DNA from: an uncultured Acidimicrobiales bacterium | GTDB lineage: Bacteria; Actinomycetota; Acidimicrobiia; Acidimicrobiales; SZUA-35 | DNA length: 48,679 nt | NCBI GenBank assembly: GCA_937930695.1 | Contig: CALHCB010000172.1 | Coordinates: 1-48,679, forward strand | Direction of reading: 5' to 3' | Notes under the pieces: generated by a model | Told to the model about the DNA's origin: nothing | Seen by the model: the letters and a program-made list of their open reading frames with translations, nothing else | Databases searched by the model: none | Shown: piece after piece, positions 8,707-14,380 of the stretch | How positions within the stretch are numbered: the first letter of the stretch is position 1 | Layout of the letters: every line of letters begins with the position of its first letter | Position numbers and translations under genes: made by a program

Positions 8707-9474
8707 ATGAGCTCTCTTGAAGGTCGGACGATCGTCATTTCCGGTGCCGGCGGCGGGATTGGATCGGCTGCAGTCGATGCATGCCTGGCTGCAGGGGCGA
8801 ATGTGGTTGGTCTCGATTTGCCTGGCGAGGGCCTCGACCGAGTCGCCACGCTCAGCGAGAAGGCCATCGCCGTTCAGGCCGATGTCACCGGCGCAGATGC
8901 GTGGGAAGAAGCGGTCGCGTGTGGGGTGGCCCAATTCGGCACAATCGATGGCCTGTTCAACAACGCCGGGATCGAGGGTTCGGTCATGCCTCTGACCGAA
9001 TACCCGGAAGAAATGTTCTCCCGTGTTCTGGATATCAACGTCAAGGGAACCTGGCTCGGCATGAAGATCGTCGCCCCTGCCATTGCTGAGGCGGGCGGAG
9101 GATCGATCGTCAATGTTTCATCGGTCGCCGGACTCGGAGGGGCAGCCAATCTCATTGCCTACAGCGCCTCGAAGCATGCAGTGATCGGGATGACGAAAAC
9201 CGCAGCGTTGGAGCTGGCCGATCGGAATATTCGGTGCAACGCCATCTGCCCATCACCCATCCAAACTCGCATGATGAGGTCCCTTGAGGACTCCATGAAG
9301 AGTGACGATGTGGACGCAGAAGCGTTGCAAGCGGTCATTGCCGCCAACATTCCAATGGGTCGCTACGGCGAGCCATCCGAGGTCGCCGATCTCCTTCGCT
9401 TTCTTCTGAGCGATGACGCGAAGTTCATGAGCGGCGCCGTCATCCCGATCGATGGAGCCATGAAGGCTCGTTGA
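8707..9474 (+). CDS. SDR family oxidoreductase
   Basis: This is a classical short-chain dehydrogenase/reductase of 255 residues counted from ATG 8707; a GTG at 8692 is a less likely start. The cofactor motif is SGAGGGIGSAA, the NNAG motif follows near residue 88, and the catalytic site is SSVAG...YSASK. The acidic residue after the second strand (GLDLP) suggests NAD(H) preference. The C-terminal FMSGAVIPIDGA is the usual SDR ending. It stands alone between the mannose block and the SRPBCC genes, so the substrate cannot be inferred. Confidence 0.9.
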   Translation: MSSLEGRTIVISGAGGGIGSAAVDACLAAGANVVGLDLPGEGLDRVATLSEKAIAVQADVTGADAWEEAVACGVAQFGTIDGLFNNAGIEGSVMPLTEYPEEMFSRVLDINVKGTWLGMKIVAPAIAEAGGGSIVNVSSVAGLGGAANLIAYSASKHAVIGMTKTAALELADRNIRCNAICPSPIQTRMMRSLEDSMKSDDVDAEALQAVIAANIPMGRYGEPSEVADLLRFLLSDDAKFMSGAVIPIDGAMKAR

Positions 9475-9537
9475 CGCTCTGTCTTCTCCCGCTCTGTCTT
9501 AGCAATCTGCTCTTCCTTCAAGCTGAAAGATCTCACT

Positions 9538-9975
9538 ATGGCCTCACGCACGTTCACGATCTCCTCACCTCTTCGCCGAGCTGAGGCCTTCGCCATGCTT
9601 GCTGACCTCACCAGGGTCAACGAGTGGGATCGCGGCGTCACCGATGCTGACCAGCTGACGGGAGAGGGGATCGGCCTGGCGGCAACCTATGGGGTCACGG
9701 TCACGGGCTTCGACGGCAAGCCAACACGCGTTGTCTATGAGATCACCGAATACGAAGCGCCAGAACGATTCGTGATGGTTGGTGAGCACGCCACGTTCCG
9801 AGCCCACGATGTGCTCACGCTGGCCGACACCGGTGATGGATGTGAGCTGACCTACGAAGGCTCCCTCGAGTTGCGCGGCGATGATCGCCCGTTCGGTGAT
9901 GACCAGCTAGACAAGATCTTCGGCCACGTCGCAGGGGTCGCCGAATCGGGCTTGCGAGCCTTCCTCAACCCCTAG
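9538..9975 (+). CDS. SRPBCC (START/polyketide-cyclase-like) family protein, copy 1
   Basis: This 145-aa protein is predicted to adopt the helix-grip SRPBCC fold, which binds hydrophobic ligands. Supporting patterns are the N-terminal strand ASRTFTISSPLRRAEAFAML, the conserved motif VNEWDRGVTDADQLTG and the C-terminal helix ending in GLRAFLNP. It is clearly paralogous to the gene at 10139-10573: both share the W-D-x-G-V-T core, a VVYxxTEYxxxER-type strand and a final GLREYL/GLRAFL. No enzymatic residue can be assigned; these proteins act as cyclases, lipid binders or coenzyme Q/MK-binding proteins. It is followed by the palindromic repeat region. Confidence 0.8.
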   Translation: MASRTFTISSPLRRAEAFAMLADLTRVNEWDRGVTDADQLTGEGIGLAATYGVTVTGFDGKPTRVVYEITEYEAPERFVMVGEHATFRAHDVLTLADTGDGCELTYEGSLELRGDDRPFGDDQLDKIFGHVAGVAESGLRAFLNP

Positions 9976-10002
9976 CTCGCCGTCGCTCCCGGCCCGATTC
10001 CA

Positions 10003-10112
10003 GATCGGTGGAGCGAGACCGCCGTTTATGACCGCCTGACTCCACCAATCCCGGTTCGGTTTTGGATTGGTGGAGTGAGAGCGCCGTTTGCGGCCGCCTG
10101 ACTCCACCAATC
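10003..10112. repeat. two tandem palindromic (REP-like) units, 62-bp period
   Basis: Unit 1 has arms GATCGGTGGAGC (10003-10014) and ACTCCACCAATC (10039-10050). Unit 2 has arms GATTGGTGGAGT (10065-10076) and ACTCCACCAATC (10101-10112), a perfect 12-bp inverted repeat. The interiors are also related, both containing GCCGTTT...CCGCCTG. The pair fills most of the space between the two SRPBCC genes. Possible roles are a bidirectional terminator, a transcript stabiliser or a dispersed intergenic repeat. The repeat itself is certain; the role is not. Confidence 0.9.
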
Positions 10113-10138
10113 TGTGATGGGTTCGGCATGATTGAGTC

Positions 10139-10573
10139 ATGGCCCGTTATGTCACGACTGTTCCAACTCCGCTCGATGCTGACGAGGCATTTGCACGAGT
10201 GGCGCATCTGTCAAACTTCGAGAAGTGGGACCCCGGCGTCACCAACTCGGTACAGGTCAAGGGTTCGGGCCCGGGCGTTGGTGCGATCTACGACGTCAGC
10301 GTCAAGACCTTCACCGGCGGATCCATGGTGCTGAGCTACCACGTCACCGAGTTCATCGAAGGCGAGCGAATCGTCGCCGTTGCTGATTCTTCCGCCTTGC
10401 GGTCCTACGACATCATCACAGTCGCTTCGTCTCCCACCGGCGGATCCGAGTTGACCTACGACGCCGAACTGACACTCAAGGGAGTCTTTCGGCCAGGCAA
10501 CCTTCTGCTCGGCCTGGTGTTCGACAAGATCGGTGATGCAGCCGACAAAGGACTCCGGGAGTATCTGGGCTGA
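10139..10573 (+). CDS. SRPBCC family protein, copy 2
   Basis: This 144-aa protein is a paralogue of the gene at 9538-9975 and is also predicted to be a helix-grip ligand-binding protein. It begins MARYVTTVPTPLDADEAFAR and carries NFEKWDPGVTNSVQVKG, aligning with the WDRGVTDADQLTG core of copy 1. The C-terminal helix ends DKGLREYLG. The divergence between the copies implies an old duplication, whereas the DNA palindromes between them are still nearly identical. No binding partner gene is adjacent, and ahcY follows after about 135 bp. Confidence 0.8.
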   Translation: MARYVTTVPTPLDADEAFARVAHLSNFEKWDPGVTNSVQVKGSGPGVGAIYDVSVKTFTGGSMVLSYHVTEFIEGERIVAVADSSALRSYDIITVASSPTGGSELTYDAELTLKGVFRPGNLLLGLVFDKIGDAADKGLREYLG

Positions 10574-10631
10574 CGTCGCCGGGCTCGGCTCTGACGTCGA
10601 TGTGCTGCGCTACGCTGTCTGACGGGTTTGC

Positions 10632-10666
10632 GGGCTGTCATGACCTGGGCCAGTTGGCCTCAGCCC
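10632..10666 (+). promoter_or_regulatory. possible leader hairpin upstream of ahcY
   Basis: GGGCTG (10632-10637) can pair with CAGCCC (10661-10666), enclosing a GGCC-AGTT-GGCC hairpin (10648-10659). It ends 43 bp before the ahcY start. I looked for the S-adenosylhomocysteine riboswitch pattern and did not recognise it, so this is only a candidate structured leader. Confidence 0.25.
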
Positions 10667-10709
10667 TCCCACACACCGTTACGAGCTCTACGAGCAATGG
10701 GAGACCACC

Positions 10710-12182
10710 ATGACTGCTACGAATTCACGCCCGCGCACCGTCGCCGAGGGCGACTACAAGGTTGCCGATCTCGACCTGGCCGGTGCCGGCCGCAAACAGA
10801 TCGAACTGGCCGAGCACGAGATGCCCGGCCTCATGTCACTTCGAGCCGAGTACTTCGACGAGCAGCCGCTCGCGGGGGCACGCATCATGGGCTCGTTGCA
10901 CATGACCGTGCAGACCGCCGTGCTGATCGAGACGCTTACCGTGCTCGGCGCCGAGGTCCGGTGGGTGAGCTGCAACATCTTTTCAACCGATGACTCGGCG
11001 GCCGCTGCTGTGGTCGTCGGGCCAGAAGGAACCGTTGACCATCCGACCGGTGTCCCCGTCTACGCCTGGAAGGGCGAGACGCTGGAAGAGTACTGGTGGT
11101 GCACCGAGCAAGCTCTTCGTTGGCCCGGCCACGAGGGCTGCAATCTGATCCTCGACGATGGTGGCGACGCCACCATGTTGGTGCACAAGGGAGCGGAGTT
11201 CGAGGCAGCAGGCGCTGTTCCTGACGCCACCGAAGACGACCCGGAGGAATGGGGAGTCATCATCGATCTGCTCAAGAAGCTGCAGGCCGACGACAACACG
11301 CTGTTCACCCGCATGGCACCCGGCATTCGTGGCGTATCCGAAGAAACCACCACCGGCGTGCACCGTCTGTATGAGATGCGTGACGCGGGAACGCTTCGTT
11401 TTCCCGCGATCAACGTGAACGATTCGGTGACCAAGTCGAAGTTCGACAACAAGTACGGCACTCGACACAGCCTTCTCGATGGCATCAACCGTGGTACCGA
11501 CGTCATGATCGGTGGCAAGGTCGCCCTCGTGCTGGGGTATGGAGACGTCGGGAAGGGGTGTGCCGAAGCGCTCCGCGGCCAGGGCGCACGCGTTGTGATC
11601 ACCGAGATTGACCCCATCTGTGCGCTTCAGGCTGCGATGGATGGCTATGAAGTGAACACCGTCGAGCAGATGCTCGGTGTCGCAGACATCTTCATCACCT
11701 CGACGGGCAACAAGGACATCATTTCCGCTGAGATGATGAGCCGGATGAAGCAGGGTGCGATCGTTGGCAACATCGGACACTTCGACAACGAGATCGACAT
11801 GGCCGGGCTGTATCGCCAGTCAGACATCCAGCGCATCAACATCAAGCCGCAGGTCGATGAGTTCCGATTCCCCGATGGCAAGTCGATCATCGTGCTCTCT
11901 GAGGGACGGCTGCTCAACCTTGGCAATGCGACGGGCCACCCGAGTTTCGTGATGAGCGCCAGCTTCACCAATCAGGTGCTGGCCCAGATCGAGCTTCACA
12001 AGAATGCAGATAGCTACGACACCCTGTCGGTGACCACCCTGCCAAAGAAGCTCGACGAGAAGGTCGCTCGCCTGCACCTCGACGCGTTGGGTGTGAAACT
12101 CACCAAGCTGTCCCAAGAGCAGGCGGACTACATCGGCGTGCCCGTCGATGGCCCATACAAGCCAGATCACTACCGGTATTGA
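10710..12182 (+). CDS. ahcY: adenosylhomocysteinase (S-adenosyl-L-homocysteine hydrolase)
   Basis: This cytosolic NAD-dependent enzyme splits S-adenosylhomocysteine into adenosine and homocysteine, clearing the inhibitor left by SAM-dependent methyltransferases. The 490-aa length, including the roughly 40-residue insertion, matches the actinobacterial form. Visible motifs are the NAD-binding GYGDVGKG near residue 276, the substrate region with [16 protein letters not shown], the [10 protein letters not shown] motif and the C-terminal KPDHYRY, whose Lys/Tyr contact NAD of the neighbouring subunit. A good ribosome site (GGGAG, 6 bases before ATG) supports the start. A strong GC hairpin follows about 66 bp after the stop. 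In Mycobacterium sahH lies near the same comF-hpf-secA genes. Confidence 0.97.
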   Translation: MTATNSRPRTVAEGDYKVADLDLAGAGRKQIELAEHEMPGLMSLRAEYFDEQPLAGARIMGSLHMTVQTAVLIETLTVLGAEVRWVSCNIFSTDDSAAAAVVVGPEGTVDHPTGVPVYAWKGETLEEYWWCTEQALRWPGHEGCNLILDDGGDATMLVHKGAEFEAAGAVPDATEDDPEEWGVIIDLLKKLQADDNTLFTRMAPGIRGVSEETTTGVHRLYEMRDAGTLRFPAINVNDSVTKSKFDNKYGTRHSLLDGINRGTDVMIGGKVALVLGYGDVGKGCAEALRGQGARVVITEIDPICALQAAMDGYEVNTVEQMLGVADIFITSTGNKDIISAEMMSRMKQGAIVGNIGHFDNEIDMAGLYRQSDIQRINIKPQVDEFRFPDGKSIIVLSEGRLLNLGNATGHPSFVMSASFTNQVLAQIELHKNADSYDTLSVTTLPKKLDEKVARLHLDALGVKLTKLSQEQADYIGVPVDGPYKPDHYRY

Positions 12183-12248
12183 GCCAACGGTGCTGCCAAC
12201 CAACTGAGGGCGGCACGCTGACCCTTCGGGGCACACAGATTTGTGAGC

Positions 12249-12271
12249 CGCCGCCCCGCGCTGGGGCGGCG
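12249..12271 (+). terminator. GC-rich hairpin, probable terminator of ahcY
   Basis: Arms CGCCGCCCC (12249-12257) and GGGGCGGCG (12263-12271) form a perfect 9-bp stem with a 5-base loop. There is no U tract, which is common for actinobacterial terminators. It separates ahcY from the promoter of the comFC-like gene. Confidence 0.6.
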
Positions 12272-12287
12272 TGTCACAGGTCGTTCG

Positions 12288-12293
12288 TAGTCT
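12288..12293 (+). promoter_or_regulatory. -10 element (TAGTCT), leaderless start of comFC-like gene
   Basis: TAGTCT matches TANNNT and lies 6 bases before ATG 12300. No Shine-Dalgarno is present. Transcription would begin at or next to the start codon, just after the ahcY terminator. Confidence 0.5.
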
Positions 12294-12299
12294 CGTGGC

Positions 12300-12926
12300 A
12301 TGTTCTTGGAGCGGCGATGCCCTGGTTGCGGAGTGCCAGCGCGACACATCTGTCAGCGCTGTTGGCACGAGATGGCAACGCCGATCGATATCCATCTGGA
12401 GGGCCTTGACGGAGTTGGTGCCGTCGTCCGCTACGACGAGCGCGTCGCCCGAATCGTCGTTGCGGCAAAGAACCGAGGTCGCAAAGATCTGCTGGCATCG
12501 TTCGGTGCAGCGATGGCCCGCAAATCCATCGAGGATGCAGCCATGCAGGATGCCGTGCTGGCGTCGGCCCGAGCGATGGTGACGTGGGTTCCTGCGAGTC
12601 CTGACCAGCGACGATCGCGAGGGTTTGACCAGGGGCGGCTTTTGGCCCGCTCGGTAGCCCGCCACCTGAGCCTGCCGCACGGTCGGCTGCTGACCCGTCA
12701 GGGACATGCCCAGCGTGGGAACGATCGAGCGAGTCGCCTGACCGGCCCCGACGTGGCAGCAAATCGCCGCAGCCCCGAGGTCGTTCTTCTCGTCGATGAC
12801 GTGATCACCACCGGTGCATCGCTGAGGCGAGCGGCCGTGGCGTTGCGGTCCGCAGGGGCGTGTCACATTCGAGCGATCACTTTTGCTGCGGTGTGCCGGT
12901 CTGCAGAGACCGGTCGCGTCACCTAA
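12300..12926 (+). CDS. ComFC-like phosphoribosyltransferase family protein
   Basis: This 208-aa protein has an N-terminal four-cysteine zinc motif (C7, C10, C18, C21) followed by a type I phosphoribosyltransferase domain. The PRPP-binding loop is VVLLVDDVITTGAS near residues 160-173, and the family-specific DQRRSRGFDQ lies near 100. ComFC/GntX proteins take part in DNA uptake in competent bacteria, but in Actinobacteria the gene is nearly universal next to hpf and secA and its role is unsettled. It lies 43 bp before hpf. ATG 12300 is supported by the upstream TANNNT. The catalytic substrate is unknown. Confidence 0.85.
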   Translation: MFLERRCPGCGVPARHICQRCWHEMATPIDIHLEGLDGVGAVVRYDERVARIVVAAKNRGRKDLLASFGAAMARKSIEDAAMQDAVLASARAMVTWVPASPDQRRSRGFDQGRLLARSVARHLSLPHGRLLTRQGHAQRGNDRASRLTGPDVAANRRSPEVVLLVDDVITTGASLRRAAVALRSAGACHIRAITFAAVCRSAETGRVT

Positions 12927-12929
12927 CAT
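12924..12929 (+). promoter_or_regulatory. possible -10 element (TAACAT) for hpf
   Basis: TAACAT matches TANNNT and overlaps the comFC-like stop codon. It would give a leader of about 33 bases that carries an AGCAGG ribosome site before ATG 12969. hpf genes are often expressed separately under stress, but the -35 region here is not convincing. Confidence 0.3.
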
Positions 12930-12968
12930 CTGCTTCAACAACAAACCCAACCGAAAGCAGGTTCCTCC

Positions 12969-13526
12969 ATGGAGGTAACGGTCAGTGGTCGCCATACGAC
13001 GGTGTCGGAAACACTCCGACAACAAGCAGTGGACAAGATCGGGCGACTTGATCGATATCTGAGCGGGATGGACTGGGCTGAGGTTCATTTCTGGGAAGAG
13101 AATCCGCGCAGCGGCAAGATCGAGTTCTGCGAAGTGACCATGGAAGGACATGGCCACCACATCCGGACCAAGGTTTCTGCACCCGATGGATTCACCGCAA
13201 TTGACCTCGCTGTCGACAAGCTTGAACGACAACTCCGCAAGCTCAAGACTCGGATCAAGAACCGCACACACAAGCGTGAGCGAGTTCAGATCGAGCCTGA
13301 CCTGGTGCCTGAATCGTTGCTCCCGGATGAGCATCCCGAGCCGGTCTACAACATCGTCAAGACGAAACGGTTCGACATCACATCGATGGACGCAGAGTCG
13401 GCCGCCCTCCAAATGGACCTGTTGAATCACGATTTCTACGTGTTCGTGAACTCCGAGACGGAGAAGGCAGCTGTTGTCTACCGGCGTGACGACGGTGACG
13501 TCGGCCTGATCGACATGGATCAGTAG
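12969..13526 (+). CDS. hpf: ribosome hibernation promoting factor, long form
   Basis: This 185-aa protein has the N-terminal S30AE/YfiA beta-alpha fold (MEVTVSGRHTTVSETLRQ to about residue 100) that binds the 30S decoding region. A linker leads to the C-terminal dimerisation domain (about 125-185, VKTKRFDITSMDAESAALQM...). The length marks it as long HPF, which joins two 70S particles into inactive 100S ribosomes during stationary phase or stress. The position between comFC-like and secA matches Mycobacterium (Rv3241c). The leader has an AAGCAGG-like ribosome site. Confidence 0.95.
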   Translation: MEVTVSGRHTTVSETLRQQAVDKIGRLDRYLSGMDWAEVHFWEENPRSGKIEFCEVTMEGHGHHIRTKVSAPDGFTAIDLAVDKLERQLRKLKTRIKNRTHKRERVQIEPDLVPESLLPDEHPEPVYNIVKTKRFDITSMDAESAALQMDLLNHDFYVFVNSETEKAAVVYRRDDGDVGLIDMDQ

Positions 13527-13565
13527 CGGTTCAGCCCCATCTACTATCGAGCCGCCCGCCATCAA

Positions 13566-13603
13566 CTCCCGGAGATCAGATCGCCCAGATCGGTCACCGG
13601 GAG
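13566..13603 (+). terminator. imperfect hairpin after hpf
   Basis: CTCCCGG (13566-13572) pairs with CCGGGAG (13597-13603), enclosing three AGATC words. It could end the hpf transcript or be part of a regulatory array for the next gene. No U tract follows. Confidence 0.35.
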
Positions 13604-13614
13604 AGGTCGCTCAC

Positions 13615-13652
13615 ACAGATCACTCAGACAGATCACTCAGACAGATCACTCA
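13615..13652. repeat. three tandem 13-bp repeats (ACAGATCACTCAG)
   Basis: Copies lie at 13615-13627, 13628-13640 and 13641-13652, the last missing one base. With AGATC words at 13573, 13578 and 13587, AGATC occurs six times in 75 bp. The array ends 32 bp before the regulator start at 13685, a position suited to a protein-binding array. Confidence 0.9.
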
Positions 13653-13684
13653 ATGCGTCGATGAAACGCGCCGAAGGAAGTCCT

Positions 13685-14353
13685 ATGCGGACTCTCGTCG
13701 ACGATGCGGGCATTGGTGCCCCAGGCACTCGGGAAGCCCCGATCGCCGTTGCCCTCTGTGAGGGTCACTCCGTGCTGCGCCGGCGCCTCCTGATGAGCCT
13801 CGAGCACGATGGTGACATCGCTGTCATCGCCGAAGCGGAGTTGCCGGGCGGGCTTGGTTCCATCATCGGGACCGTTTCGCCACAGGTCATGACCGTGGAC
13901 ATGTGCGCGCCCTACGACGACACTCCTGCTCCCATCAGGTCTCGACGAGCGACCGAAGGGATCGAGCGTCTTGTGAGCGCCATGAGTCATGTTCCGGTTG
14001 TCGCATTGTCGGGCCCGACAGACGACCCGGCGCTTGCGCTGCTCGCCGGGGCTCGCGGTGCGCTACCCAAAACTGATGCCGTACGCCGGGGTCGCGATGT
14101 CGTGCGGTCGGTTGCGGCCGGACGATTGGTCGTGGATCGCCGAGCAGCCCGATCGTTGTCGGCGATGATTGAGCGAGATCACGATCGCTGCGGACTCAAC
14201 CAACATCACGTTGAGGTTCTGCATCAGGTCTCCTCCGGTCGCAGCCTCCTGGAACTGGCTCGATTCTTCCGATCCGACGTCCCGGTACTCGAGTCCAAGC
14301 TCGAGGAGATCGTGGCGGCAGTTCGTCACTCACGCGAGCTGCACCAGAGCTGA
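13685..14353 (+). CDS. atypical NarL/FixJ-like response regulator
   Basis: This 222-aa protein starts at ATG 13685, which has a good GAAGGAAG ribosome site; ATG 13661 is an alternative. Residues 19-135 resemble a receiver domain: PIAVALCEGHSVLRRRLLMS mirrors the usual start. A candidate phosphoacceptor is Asp72 (VMTVDM), the Ser/Thr position is S109 (ALSG) and the Lys is K129 (ALPK). However, the metal-binding acidic pair is reduced to E26-G27, so phosphorylation may be weak or lost. The C-terminus (about 170-215) resembles a LuxR helix-turn-helix (LNQHHVEVLHQVSSGRSLLE) but is also degenerate. No histidine kinase is adjacent. It sits between hpf and secA, about 27 bp before secA. Role unknown; it may be an aspartate-phosphate-independent regulator. 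Confidence 0.65.
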   Translation: MRTLVDDAGIGAPGTREAPIAVALCEGHSVLRRRLLMSLEHDGDIAVIAEAELPGGLGSIIGTVSPQVMTVDMCAPYDDTPAPIRSRRATEGIERLVSAMSHVPVVALSGPTDDPALALLAGARGALPKTDAVRRGRDVVRSVAAGRLVVDRRAARSLSAMIERDHDRCGLNQHHVEVLHQVSSGRSLLELARFFRSDVPVLESKLEEIVAAVRHSRELHQS

Positions 14354-14366
14354 TCCGGAGCACCGG

Positions 14367-14372
14367 TAGACT
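14367..14372 (+). promoter_or_regulatory. -10 element (TAGACT), leaderless start of secA
   Basis: TAGACT matches TANNNT and lies 8 bases before GTG 14381. The intervening bases carry no Shine-Dalgarno sequence, so secA is probably read from a leaderless message. Confidence 0.5.
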
Positions 14373-14380
14373 GCCAGACA

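Noticed and set aside
9475-9500. Direct repeat CGCTCTGTCTT at 9475-9485 and 9490-9500
   Set aside because: Two copies of 11 bases are too short to assign a function; recorded only as noticed.
10003-10112. CRISPR array
   Set aside because: Only two units with internal palindromes and no spacers; no cas genes in the window.
10574-10709. S-adenosylhomocysteine riboswitch before ahcY
   Set aside because: I could not find the conserved core pattern; only generic stems are present.
11820-13565. 581-aa minus-strand frame across ahcY, comFC-like and hpf
   Set aside because: It overlaps three well-recognised genes antisense and has no family features; a product of codon bias in G+C-rich DNA.
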